A DNA stretch of 38,846 nucleotides from the NCBI GenBank assembly GCA_035651955.1, contig DASRES010000089.1:1-38846 (forward strand), read 5' to 3'. The stretch comes from Acidimicrobiia bacterium (lineage in GTDB: Bacteria > Actinomycetota > Acidimicrobiia > IMCC26256 > JAMXLJ01). Shown piece after piece: positions 1 to 7,669 of this stretch. Numbering within the stretch: position 1 is the first letter of the stretch; every line of letters begins with the position of its first letter. The translations under genes were made by a program, and so were the position numbers. Below the pieces are notes generated by a model. That model was not told the DNA's origin and searched no databases. It was given only the letters and a program-made list of their open reading frames with translations.

Positions 1-4
1 GCAT

Positions 5-36
5 GATCTTGTCAATGGAAAGATCTCCGCTAGCGT
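5..36 (+). promoter_or_regulatory. promoter with candidate TetR operator
   Basis: TTGTCA at 9-14 and TAGCGT at 31-36 are 16 bases apart and form a plausible -35/-10 pair. The predicted transcript start is about base 43, so the GTG at 44 would be essentially leaderless. An inverted repeat, GATCTT-N9-AAGATC (5-25), overlaps the -35 box, where a repressor would block it. The operator role is inferred from position and symmetry. The window starts only 4 bases upstream, so more of the site may be missing. Confidence 0.5.
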
Positions 37-43
37 TCACGCC

Positions 44-640
44 GTGACGACGACCGACGGCCCGGTCCGGCCCTATCACCACGGCTCGCTGCGTCCCGCG
101 CTCGTCGACGCTGCCGTCGCGACCCTCGACGAGTCCGGCCCGGGCTCGACCAGCCTGCGCGCGGTGGCCCGGCGCGCCGGCGTCACGCACGCCGCCGCGA
201 CCTACCACTTCGGGGACAAGGCCGGGCTGCTGACCGCCGTCGCCGCGCAGGGCTATCGGATGCTGGCCGACGCGCTCGTCGCCGCCGAACGTGGCGGCGG
301 CACGTTCCTCGACGTGGGCGTCGCATACGTGCGGTTCGCGGTGACGCACCGCGCCCACTTCGAGGTGATGTTCCGGCCCGAGCTGCTGCGCGGCGACGAC
401 CCCGAGCTGCGGGAGGCGCGCGCCGCGAGCTCGCGCGCGCTCTACGGCACGGGGCGCGCGTCGCGCGAGCAGCTCACGTACGGCGTCGCGGCATGGGCGC
501 TCGTCCACGGCATCGCGACGCTGTGGCTCAACGGCAACCTCCCGGCGCAGCTCGGCGACGACCCGGAGGCCATCACGCGCCTCGTGGCGGTGCACCTCGC
601 TGCCGGCTCCCGGACGACCGCGCGAGAATCGTCCGCGTGA
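44..640 (+). CDS. TetR-family transcriptional regulator
   Basis: This is a 198-residue DNA-binding repressor-type protein. An N-terminal TetR helix-turn-helix is visible at about residues 24-62, with SLRAVARRAGVTHAAATYHF as the recognition region, followed by a helical ligand-binding domain with no predictable ligand. The start is the GTG at 44, seven bases after the TAGCGT box, with no Shine-Dalgarno sequence, which suits a leaderless transcript. Its TGA lies inside GTGA (637-640), which also starts the monooxygenase gene, so the two are very likely co-transcribed and translationally coupled. The palindrome at 5-25 suggests autoregulation and control of the monooxygenase by its substrate; that part is inference. 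Confidence 0.9.
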   Translation: MTTTDGPVRPYHHGSLRPALVDAAVATLDESGPGSTSLRAVARRAGVTHAAATYHFGDKAGLLTAVAAQGYRMLADALVAAERGGGTFLDVGVAYVRFAVTHRAHFEVMFRPELLRGDDPELREARAASSRALYGTGRASREQLTYGVAAWALVHGIATLWLNGNLPAQLGDDPEAITRLVAVHLAAGSRTTARESSA

Positions 641-2259
641 GCGAGACCACCCGAACGGTGGACGCCGTCGTCGTCGGCGCGGGCTTCGCCGGGATGTACG
701 CGCACCACCGGTTCCGGCAGATCGGGCTGACGGTCCAGGGGTTCGAGGTCGCGTCCGACGTCGGCGGGACGTGGTGGTGGAACCGCTACCCCGGCGCGCG
801 TTGCGACGTCGAGTCGATGGACTACTCGTACGGCTTCGCACCTGATCTCGAGCAGGAGTGGACGTGGTCGGAGCGGTACGCCACGCAGCCCGAGATCCTG
901 CGGTACGCGAACCACGTCGCCGACCGGTTCGACCTCCGTCGTGACATCGCGTTCGAGACGCGCGTGACCGCGGCGCACTGGGACGACGACACGCGCGAGT
1001 GGGACGTCCGAACCGACCGCGGCCATCACGTCCGCGCGCGGTTCCTCGTGATGGCGGTCGGGTGCCTCTCGGCGGCGAAGCAGCCCGAGATCGACGGCAT
1101 CGACTCGTTCCGCGGCCCGACGTACCACACCGGTCGGTGGCCCCATGACGGCGTCGACTTCACCGGCCGGCGCGTCGGCGTGATCGGCACGGGCTCGTCG
1201 GGCATCCAGTCGATCCCCCTCATCGCCCAGCAGGCCGCGCACCTCACGGTGTTCCAGCGGACGCCGAACTTCACCATGCCGGCCAAGAACGGGCCGCTGG
1301 CGCCGGAGGCGATCACGGCGCGCAAGGCGCGCGCCCGCGAGCACCGCGAGGCGATGCGCGTCTCGCACGCGGGCGTCGTCGTCACGCCGCCGACCGAGTC
1401 CGCGCTCGCCGTCGACGACGACGCGCGCGAGGCGCGCTTCGACGCCGCGTGGGAGTCGGGGACGCTGTTCGGCATGGTCGGCGCGTTCAACGACCTGCTC
1501 GTCAACCGGGACGCGAACGAGACGGCCGCCGAGTACGTGCGCCGCCGCATCCGCTCGATCGTGAGGGATCCCGACGTCGCCGAGCGCCTCTCACCGCGCA
1601 ACCACGCGCTCGGCACGAAGCGGCCGTGTCTCGACAGCGGCTACTACGCGACGTACAACCGGGAGAACGTCACGCTCGTCGACGTCCGCGCGACCCCGAT
1701 CGTCGCGATCACCCCCGGCGGTGTCCGCACGAGCGAGCGCGAGTACGAGCTCGACGCGTTGGTGTTCGCGACGGGGTTCGACGCGATGACGGGCCCGATC
1801 CTGGGCGTCGACGTCCGCGGCGTCGGCGGCCGGTCGCTGCGCGAGAAGTGGGCCGCGGGACCGCGCACCTACCTCGGTCTGATGTCGGCCGGGTTCCCGA
1901 ACCTGTTCACCGTCACCGGTCCGGGCAGTCCCTCCGTGCTCGTCAACATGCTCGTCGCGATCGAGCAGCACGTCGACTGGATCGCGGACTGCATCGCGTA
2001 CCTGCGCGACCACGACATCGTCACGATCGACGCGACCGTCGAGGCCGAGGACGCCTGGGTCGACCACGTCAACGAGCTCGCGAGCTTCACGCTCTTCCCC
2101 ACCGCGAACTCCTGGTACATGGGTGCCAACGTCCCCGGCAAGCCCCGCGTGTTCATGCCCTACGTCGGCGGCCTGCCCCGCTACTCGAAGACGTGCGACG
2201 AGGTCGCGGCCGAGGGCTACCGCGGCTTCACGCTCACTCCCGCGAAGATGCGGCACTGA
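637..2259 (+). CDS. flavin-containing Baeyer-Villiger-type monooxygenase
   Basis: This is a 540-residue class B flavoprotein monooxygenase. Two Rossmann motifs are visible: GAGFAG (residues 14-19) for FAD and GTGSSG (about 184-189) for NADPH. Between them lies FRGPTYHTGRWP (about 158-169), which fits the Baeyer-Villiger fingerprint FxGxxxHxxxW(P/D). GGTWWWNRYPGARCDVES is also typical of cyclohexanone/phenylacetone monooxygenase relatives. Such enzymes insert oxygen next to a ketone to give esters or lactones; the substrate here is unknown. The GTG start at 637 overlaps the TetR stop. Upstream in-frame codons lie within the TetR gene and lack flavoprotein similarity. The last three codons and the stop (ATGCGGCACTGA) are part of repeated hairpin copy 1. 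Confidence 0.9.
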   Translation: MSETTRTVDAVVVGAGFAGMYAHHRFRQIGLTVQGFEVASDVGGTWWWNRYPGARCDVESMDYSYGFAPDLEQEWTWSERYATQPEILRYANHVADRFDLRRDIAFETRVTAAHWDDDTREWDVRTDRGHHVRARFLVMAVGCLSAAKQPEIDGIDSFRGPTYHTGRWPHDGVDFTGRRVGVIGTGSSGIQSIPLIAQQAAHLTVFQRTPNFTMPAKNGPLAPEAITARKARAREHREAMRVSHAGVVVTPPTESALAVDDDAREARFDAAWESGTLFGMVGAFNDLLVNRDANETAAEYVRRRIRSIVRDPDVAERLSPRNHALGTKRPCLDSGYYATYNRENVTLVDVRATPIVAITPGGVRTSEREYELDALVFATGFDAMTGPILGVDVRGVGGRSLREKWAAGPRTYLGLMSAGFPNLFTVTGPGSPSVLVNMLVAIEQHVDWIADCIAYLRDHDIVTIDATVEAEDAWVDHVNELASFTLFPTANSWYMGANVPGKPRVFMPYVGGLPRYSKTCDEVAAEGYRGFTLTPAKMRH

Positions 2260-2288
2260 CTCCCGGAATCCGGGACTCAGTGCCGCAT
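2248..2288. repeat. repeated hairpin, copy 1 (bidirectional terminator-like)
   Basis: Two 20-base arms (2248-2267 and 2269-2288) pair with one C-C mismatch around a single central base. The left arm begins ATGCGGCACTGA and the right arm ends TCAGTGCCGCAT. The hairpin lies between converging genes and includes the last codons and stop of the monooxygenase. No U-tract follows on either strand. The arm sequence recurs at 3772-3814 and 15288-15332. A terminator role for both flanking genes is inferred from position. Confidence 0.8.
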
Positions 2289-2299
2289 GTCCACGCGGT

Positions 2300-3679
2300 T
2301 CACGCGGGCGGGATGTTCTGGTTCAGCCGGAAGAGGTTCTGCGGGTCCCACCGCTTCTTGAGCGCGCGGAGCCGCGCGTACTTCTCCTTCCCGAACGCGG
2401 CCTCGACGCGTCCCTGTCCCTCGTCGCCGAGGAAGTTCAGGTAGGCGCCGCCCGTCGACCACGGCTTCATCGCGCCCGCGAGGCTCTTCGTGTACGCGAT
2501 GTTGCGTTCGGTGTCGGCCGGGTCGTCCCACAGCGAGAGGTAGTGCACGTTGAAGCGCGCGTGTCGCTGGCCGAACGCGGTCGCGTCGTCGTCGACGCGC
2601 GCGACCGCGCCGCCACCGGGGATGACGACCACCTGCGAGAACGGTGAGACGGGGCGTGTCGCGGTCTCCACGAGGACGTCGATCGCGTCGTCGGGCAGGT
2701 CGTCGTAGAAGTCGGCCGTCCAGTAGTTCAGCAGCCCCTTCGGGTTGCCGGCGTCGAGCAGCGACTGCACCGCGACGTACGGCATCGGCTGCACCATGTC
2801 GAGCGCGGGTGGTCCGAAGTCGCGCAGCGGCTTGAACGCGACGTCGCCGTCCTCGACGGGGCCCGCGTAGCAGCACACGACCCCGATCACCGGCTTCCCC
2901 TGCACCTCGGTCGGGACGAAGTCCTCGGGCGGCGCGGAGATGAACGCGACCGCGCAGCCGACCTCGTCGCGCGCGTCGCGCATGAACTCGCGGTAGAAGC
3001 GCAGCAGCTCCCGGCCCGACTCCGCCGGGTAGACGAGCATGCCGCCGAGGACGATGGGCCCGACCTCGTGGAGCCGGAGGTGGAACGCGGTGACGACGCC
3101 GAAGTTGCCACCGCCGCCGCGCAGGCCCCAGAAGAGGTCGGCGTTCTCGTCCTCCGATGCCGTGACGATGCGCCCGTCGGCGGTGACGACCTCGGCCTCG
3201 AGCAGGTTGTCGCACACCAGGCCGAGCTTGCGCTCGAGCCATCCACTGCCGCTGCCCAGCGCGAGACCGGAGATGCCGGTCGTCGTGACGCGCCCGCCGG
3301 TGCACGCGAGCCCGTGGGCCTGCGTCGCGGCGTCGAACTCACCCCAGGTGAGTCCCGCCTCGGCGCGGACGCGGCGCGCGCCCGCGTCGACGTCGATGCC
3401 CTTCATGCCGCGCAGGTCGACGACGACGCCGTCGTCGCACATCGCCGCCCCGGTGACACCGTGGCCGCCGCCGTGCACCGCGAGCGGAAGCTCGTTGTCG
3501 CGCGCGAGCTTCACCGCCGCGGCGACGTCCTCCGCACACGTGCAGCGCGCGATGACCGCCGGCCGTCGGTCGATCATCGCGTTGAAGAGCTTGCGTGCCT
3601 CGTCGTAGCCGCCGTCGCCCGGGTGCATCAGCGTCCCCCGGAACCCGGGAACGTCGAAACGAGCCGTCGTCCTGCCCAT
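2300..3679 (-). CDS. berberine-bridge-type FAD-linked oxidoreductase
   Basis: This 459-residue flavoenzyme has an N-terminal PCMH FAD-binding domain and a C-terminal BBE domain. VHGGGHG (about 68-74) carries the histidine expected to bind FAD covalently. GLRGGGGNFGVVT is the second FAD-contact motif, and the C-terminus has YLNF and LKKRWDPQNLFRLNQNI, typical of BBE proteins. At the position where bicovalent members have a cysteine, the sequence reads TTGISGLALGSGSGW, so only the histidyl link is expected. Family members oxidise alcohols, sugars or ring carbons and reduce O2; the substrate is unknown. I chose ATG 3679 because GAGGAGG sits six bases upstream; the longer in-frame start has an Ala-rich leader and no such site. 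Confidence 0.88.
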   Translation of the reverse strand: MGRTTARFDVPGFRGTLMHPGDGGYDEARKLFNAMIDRRPAVIARCTCAEDVAAAVKLARDNELPLAVHGGGHGVTGAAMCDDGVVVDLRGMKGIDVDAGARRVRAEAGLTWGEFDAATQAHGLACTGGRVTTTGISGLALGSGSGWLERKLGLVCDNLLEAEVVTADGRIVTASEDENADLFWGLRGGGGNFGVVTAFHLRLHEVGPIVLGGMLVYPAESGRELLRFYREFMRDARDEVGCAVAFISAPPEDFVPTEVQGKPVIGVVCCYAGPVEDGDVAFKPLRDFGPPALDMVQPMPYVAVQSLLDAGNPKGLLNYWTADFYDDLPDDAIDVLVETATRPVSPFSQVVVIPGGGAVARVDDDATAFGQRHARFNVHYLSLWDDPADTERNIAYTKSLAGAMKPWSTGGAYLNFLGDEGQGRVEAAFGKEKYARLRALKKRWDPQNLFRLNQNIPPA

Positions 3680-3771
3680 GATCGGCCTCCTCGCCGCCGC
3701 CGCCGCCGAGCGAGCAGCTTCCACCCGTTCGTCCCGTCCCGCAAGCGCGCTGACCGCCGTCTGACCGTGAC

Positions 3772-3814
3772 GATGCGGCGCTCACGCCCGCTTTCCGAGC
3801 GTCAGTGCCGCATC
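3772..3814. repeat. repeated hairpin, copy 2
   Basis: The arms 3772-3787 (GATGCGGCGCTCACGC) and 3799-3814 (GCGTCAGTGCCGCATC) pair with one G-T wobble and one mismatch around an 11-base loop. The right arm continues CTTC, as in copy 3. It starts two bases after the stop of the DUF35 gene in the reading direction of the minus-strand operon, and 93 bases before the start of the FAD oxidase gene. It therefore probably ends the upstream operon. Confidence 0.75.
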
Positions 3815-3815
3815 T

Positions 3816-4244
3816 TCAGGCCGGCGTGAACCTCGGGACGGCGACGCCTTCGTCGACGTCGTCCCACACGACCGTGACCGGCATGCCGATCTCGACCGCC
3901 GACGGGTCCACGCCGACCAGGTTCGCGACGAGGCGCACACCGCCGGCGTCGGCGAGCTCGACGACCGCGACGACGTATGGCAACGAGTCGCGCATCAACG
4001 GGACGACCGCGTGACGGATGACGGTGAAGCTGTAGACGCGACCGGTGCCGTCCTGCTCGACCCACTCGACGTCCTGCGCGCGGCACGCGTAGCAGAACGG
4101 GCTCGGTGGCATCCGGTACGTCCCGCAGCGCGTGCAACGCGGCACGACGAGCCGGTGCTGCGCGGCCGCGACCCAGAACGGCTCGGTCCACGAGTCGGGG
4201 GTGAGCACCGCGAGCTCGCGCGGGACCGCGCCGTCGGGCCGCAT
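3816..4244 (-). CDS. DUF35 zinc-ribbon/OB-fold partner protein
   Basis: This 142-residue protein has the rubredoxin-like zinc ribbon and OB fold of DUF35. The zinc ligands are CTRC (37-40) and CYAC (51-54), followed by an OB-fold beta region containing TGRVYSFTVI. DUF35 proteins act with thiolase-like partners, and in steroid side-chain degradation the Ltp2 aldolase works as a complex with a DUF35 domain. The neighbour upstream is such a thiolase-like protein, whose TGA shares one base with this ATG (TGATG), so equal translation of both subunits is likely. A GTG three bases further upstream is also possible. It is the last gene of the operon and is followed by hairpin copy 2. Confidence 0.88.
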   Translation of the reverse strand: MRPDGAVPRELAVLTPDSWTEPFWVAAAQHRLVVPRCTRCGTYRMPPSPFCYACRAQDVEWVEQDGTGRVYSFTVIRHAVVPLMRDSLPYVVAVVELADAGGVRLVANLVGVDPSAVEIGMPVTVVWDDVDEGVAVPRFTPA

Positions 4245-5515
4245 CACGCGCGCTGCTCCCCGCTCTTGCGCCCGAGGCGCGGGCCGTTCGGGCCCCGCTT
4301 CCGCTCGCTACCGCTCGCTCGCTCGCTCCGCAACAGCAACGAGCTCACCGGTATCGACGCCGGGCCGCCCGTCACGAGTGCGACGCGCGCGTCCTCGACC
4401 TGGTTGACCGCGTCGCCGCGCAATTGCTCCACCGCCTCCTTCACGTGCGTCATCCCGATGATGTACGCCTCCGAGAGGTTCCCGCCGTGCGTGTTGACGG
4501 GCAGCGAGCCGGACCCGAACCGGATGTTGCCGTCGGCGACGAACGGACCGCTCTCGCCGACCGGGCAGAACCCGTAGTCCTCGAGCTGCATGAGGACCAT
4601 CGGCGTGAAGTGGTCGTACAGCTCCGCGACGTCGACGTCGTCGGGGGTCATCCCGGCCATCTCGTACAGCCGCTTCGCGACGGGACGGTGACCGGACGAC
4701 GCGAAGTACTCGTCGTCCATGTTCATCCATGTGATCGCCTGACCCCACCGACCGTTCCCACCGTTCGCGCTCGCGCTGACGAGGACGGGCGGCCGCCGGA
4801 GGTCGCGCGCGCGCTCGACGGTGGTCGTCACCACGGCGACCGCGCCGTCACACTCGAGGCAGTAGTCGTAGAGGCACAGCGGATCGGAGATCATCCGCGC
4901 GTCGAAGTAGTCGTCGAGCGTGAGCGGCGTGCGCATCAACGCCGTCTCGCGCGGGACCGCGTTGGCACGTGTCGAGATCGCGACCTCGGCGAAGTGCTCG
5001 CGCGTCGTGCCGTACAGGTGCATGTGGCGCCGGGCGAGGATCGAGAACATCTGGCCGGGCCCGAGCAGACCGGCGGGACGCACGAAGTCCCCCTCCGGTG
5101 ACGGCGGCGCCGAGTACGAGCCACCACCACCCGCGCTCCCCGCGAACGACGCACCGAACCGGCGCAGCCCGGCCTGCTGCAGGACCATGTAGCTGACGAC
5201 GACCTCGGCCATGCCCGCCACGATCGCGGCCGACGCGAGCCCGACCGACCCCGCCGCGCCGCCCCCGCCGCCGGTCAACATGCCGGCGAAGCGGACCTCG
5301 GGGATGCCGAGCGTCTGCGCGACCAGCGCGGGGTCGAGCCCGAAGCTGTAGAGCCCGAAGCCGTCGACGTCCTCGACGCGCAATCCGGCGTCGTCGAGCG
5401 CGGCGAGGATGGCCTTGCCCACGAGCTCGAGCTGCGTCTGCGGGAGCGACCGACCGCGCCGGAAGTACTGCGACGCGCCGACCCCCACGATCGCGGTGCG
5501 GTCCTTGATCGTCAT
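4244..5515 (-). CDS. thiolase-like lipid-transfer protein (Ltp2-type aldolase candidate)
   Basis: This 423-residue protein has the SCP-x/Ltp thiolase fold. It carries the family's C-terminal signature YDHFTPMVLMQLEDYGFC and the glycine-histidine loop LPVNTHGGNLSEAY. Where true thiolases have the acylated cysteine in the first half, this protein reads LTGGGGGAAGS (about 80-90), so it should not catalyse normal thiolysis. Ltp2-type proteins with this deviation are retro-aldolases that need a DUF35 partner, and that partner is the next gene. The ATG at 5515 overlaps the previous stop as ATGA. The last 25 or so residues are a charged, low-complexity tail rich in Arg, Gly and Ser that is not part of the fold. 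Aldolase activity is inferred from family and context. Confidence 0.85.
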   Translation of the reverse strand: MTIKDRTAIVGVGASQYFRRGRSLPQTQLELVGKAILAALDDAGLRVEDVDGFGLYSFGLDPALVAQTLGIPEVRFAGMLTGGGGGAAGSVGLASAAIVAGMAEVVVSYMVLQQAGLRRFGASFAGSAGGGGSYSAPPSPEGDFVRPAGLLGPGQMFSILARRHMHLYGTTREHFAEVAISTRANAVPRETALMRTPLTLDDYFDARMISDPLCLYDYCLECDGAVAVVTTTVERARDLRRPPVLVSASANGGNGRWGQAITWMNMDDEYFASSGHRPVAKRLYEMAGMTPDDVDVAELYDHFTPMVLMQLEDYGFCPVGESGPFVADGNIRFGSGSLPVNTHGGNLSEAYIIGMTHVKEAVEQLRGDAVNQVEDARVALVTGGPASIPVSSLLLRSERASGSERKRGPNGPRLGRKSGEQRA

Positions 5516-7068
5516 GCGCTGCGGTTGCTCCCTCCGGGATAGCCGCCGCCCCCGAAGCGACGGTCGAGCGCGTCGTAGTCGACCGCGAACCCGGCACGCG
5601 GGAGCGCGTCGACGAACTCCACGGTGCGCGGCTTCTTGTACGACGCGATGCGTGCGCGGCAGTGCTCGATCAGCTCGTCGGCGGTGACGGTCGCGCCGTC
5701 GTGCAGGGCGACGACCGCCTTGACGCTCTGCGTCCACACCGGGTCCGGCACGCCGATCACGGCTGCCTCGCGCACCGCGGGATGCTCGGCCAGGCACCGC
5801 TCGACCTCGACGGGATAGATGTTCTCGGCCGCGGACTTCAGCATGCGCGCCTTGGGCCCGATGAACGTGATCGACCCGTCGTCCTCGACCCGGCCCAGGT
5901 CGCCCGTGTGGTGCCAGCCGCCGCGTTGCCGCGCCGCGTTCACGTCGGCACGGTCGTGGTAGCCCGTCATGACCTGCGGGCCGCGCACGACGATCTCGCC
6001 CACGTCGCCGGGCGCGAGCTCGTGATCGTCCTCGTCGAAGATGCGCACCTGCGCGAGCGGCGACGGGCGACCGTGCGTCCCGAGCGCGTCGCCGCCGAGG
6101 CAGTTGAACGTCACCATGCCGACGACCTCGGTCTGCCCGTACCCGCCCGGGCTCGTCCACCACGGGCTCGTGTCGGCCGTGACCATCGCGTTCCACGCCG
6201 CCGGGCCCGGCGCCACGCGCAACGACGACAGGTCGTAGCGACCGTCGCGGTTGACCTCGACCATCTCGTCGCGCGTCGGTGGGAGGACGAACGCGCCCGT
6301 GCAGCGTTCCGCGTCGATCAGCCGGCACAGCTCCTCGGCCTCCACACGTCGCACGAACACGTTCGTCCCGCCCATGTGGAACGTCGTGAGCGTCGACCAG
6401 AACGTCGCGATGTGGAAGAGCGGCCCCGAGTTGAGGAACACGTCGTCCGAGGTGACGCGGGCGACGTTCGCGATGACCATGTCCTGCGCGGTGATCGCGT
6501 CGTGGCTGAGCAACGCGCCGTTCGGCCGTCCGCCGAACGCGCCCGTGTACATCATCAGGACCGGTGACGACGGGTCGACGTCGCGCTCGGGCAGCGGGTC
6601 GGCGCTCCCCACGAACGTCTCGTAGCCACACGGATCGCCGGGCTCCGTGTCGTGACGGATCCACTGGGCCTCGGCGGCGTGCGTCGCCTGCTCGCGTGCC
6701 GCGCGGACCGCGTCGCCGATCTCGGTCTCCTGCCACACGACGACCCGCGGCCGGCAGTCGTCGACGACGAACGCGAGCTCCTCCCCGCTCTGGCGCCAAT
6801 TCGCGGGACAGAACGCGGCACCGACCCGGGCGCACGCCAGGAGCAGCTCGAGCACGCGGTGGCAGTTCTGGCCGAGCCAGAGCACGCGCTCTCCCGGACC
6901 GACGCCGGCCCCGTCGAGGGCACCGGCGAGGCGCGTCACACGCTCGTCCAGCGCGGGCCACGTGGCGCGGTGCGCCCCGCACACGACCGCGGTCGCGCGC
7001 GGACGGCTGCGACGGTGTTGCGCCAGCACGTCGCCGAGCGTCAGGGAGTGCAGCCGGTCCACGGTCAC
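5512..7068 (-). CDS. AMP-binding acyl-CoA-synthetase-like protein, degenerate motifs
   Basis: This 518-residue ANL-superfamily protein is full length for an acyl-CoA synthetase. GGYGQTE (about 308-314) and HHTGDLGRVEDDG (386-398) match motifs A5 and A7, and AENIYPVEVE follows as usual. Two motifs deviate. The phosphate loop reads YTGAFGGRPNGA (174-185) instead of the usual Ser/Thr-Gly-rich YTSGTTGxPKG. The C-terminal region reads LPRAGFAVDYDAL, with no lysine where the adenylation lysine (A10) is expected. It may ligate poorly, bind acyl-CoA or acyl-AMP, or perform only the thioester step. The GTG at 7068 forms GTGA with the TetR stop, and its own stop overlaps the thiolase ATG. The long in-frame extension upstream lies inside the TetR gene and is rejected. 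Confidence 0.85.
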   Translation of the reverse strand: MTVDRLHSLTLGDVLAQHRRSRPRATAVVCGAHRATWPALDERVTRLAGALDGAGVGPGERVLWLGQNCHRVLELLLACARVGAAFCPANWRQSGEELAFVVDDCRPRVVVWQETEIGDAVRAAREQATHAAEAQWIRHDTEPGDPCGYETFVGSADPLPERDVDPSSPVLMMYTGAFGGRPNGALLSHDAITAQDMVIANVARVTSDDVFLNSGPLFHIATFWSTLTTFHMGGTNVFVRRVEAEELCRLIDAERCTGAFVLPPTRDEMVEVNRDGRYDLSSLRVAPGPAAWNAMVTADTSPWWTSPGGYGQTEVVGMVTFNCLGGDALGTHGRPSPLAQVRIFDEDDHELAPGDVGEIVVRGPQVMTGYHDRADVNAARQRGGWHHTGDLGRVEDDGSITFIGPKARMLKSAAENIYPVEVERCLAEHPAVREAAVIGVPDPVWTQSVKAVVALHDGATVTADELIEHCRARIASYKKPRTVEFVDALPRAGFAVDYDALDRRFGGGGYPGGSNRSA

Positions 7069-7646
7069 GCCCGCCGGAGGCTGCCGAGCACGGTCGCCAT
7101 GTGAAGGCGCAGCAGCCGGTCGACCGGCACGCGCACCGCGCCGTGCGCCTGCATCTGGAGGATCCCGACGACGCCCGCGATGACCAGCGCGACGACGTCC
7201 TCGATCGACGCTCCCTCCGGCAGCGACAGCTCGCCCGTCGCGATGCCGTCGCGGATCGGCTCGCGGACGAGGCGGAAGAACGACCGGCGGAAGCGCGCGT
7301 ACAGGTCCTCGAAGCCGGGCAGCTTCCGCAGCTCGACGTTGAGCACGAGGCTGAAGTCGCGCTGCCAGCCTGGGTCGGCCTCGGGGACCAGCCAGTCGAC
7401 GACCGACCACAGCCGCGCCGTGGCACTCGCGTCGCTGCGCAGCATCGCCCGCTGTTCGTCGAGCACGCGGCTCGCGTAGTGCTCGACGGCCGAGCGGACG
7501 AGGTCCTCCTTCGAGTCGAAGTGGTGGTAGATCGACCCGGTCGTGACCCCCACCTCCGCCGCGACGTCCCGCAGGCCGAGCGCCGCGTAGCCACGCTCCG
7601 CGAGCAGGTGCAACGTCGTCGCGAGGAGCTGGTCGCGCGCTTCCAT
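7065..7646 (-). CDS. TetR-family transcriptional regulator
   Basis: This 193-residue regulator has a clear N-terminal helix-turn-helix (LGLRDVAAEVGVTTGSIYHHF, residues about 23-43) and a helical ligand domain. Its ATG at 7646 overlaps the palindrome TAACATCGGTTA, and a TAGCGT box on the minus strand (7662-7657) predicts a leader of about four bases. It heads the operon containing the synthetase-like, thiolase-like and DUF35 genes and is joined to the next gene by GTGA. By analogy with FadR/KstR-like regulators, an acyl-CoA or related pathway metabolite is a reasonable ligand; that is inference. It may control both its own operon and the divergent one, because the two starts are only 23 bases apart. 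Confidence 0.9.
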   Translation of the reverse strand: MEARDQLLATTLHLLAERGYAALGLRDVAAEVGVTTGSIYHHFDSKEDLVRSAVEHYASRVLDEQRAMLRSDASATARLWSVVDWLVPEADPGWQRDFSLVLNVELRKLPGFEDLYARFRRSFFRLVREPIRDGIATGELSLPEGASIEDVVALVIAGVVGILQMQAHGAVRVPVDRLLRLHMATVLGSLRRA

Positions 7647-7669
7647 AACATCGGTTACGCTAGCGCGTC
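7646..7669. promoter_or_regulatory. divergent leaderless promoters with TetR operator candidate
   Basis: TAAC-ATCG-GTTA (7646-7657) is a perfect 12-base inverted repeat that overlaps the TetR start codon. On the plus strand, TACGCT (7656-7661) is a -10 candidate that places the start point within two bases of the GTG at 7670. On the minus strand, TAGCGT (7662-7657) does the same for the ATG at 7646. The two -10 boxes lie within the palindrome CGCTAGCG (7658-7665) and its flank. No good -35 boxes are visible. A repressor bound here should affect both operons. Confidence 0.6.

Noticed and set aside
4244-7651. A continuous 1135-residue frame across TetR, synthetase-like and thiolase genes (minus strand).
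   Set aside because: Only its last 423 residues match a protein family; the earlier part runs out of frame with two well-supported genes and has an arginine-rich shadow composition.
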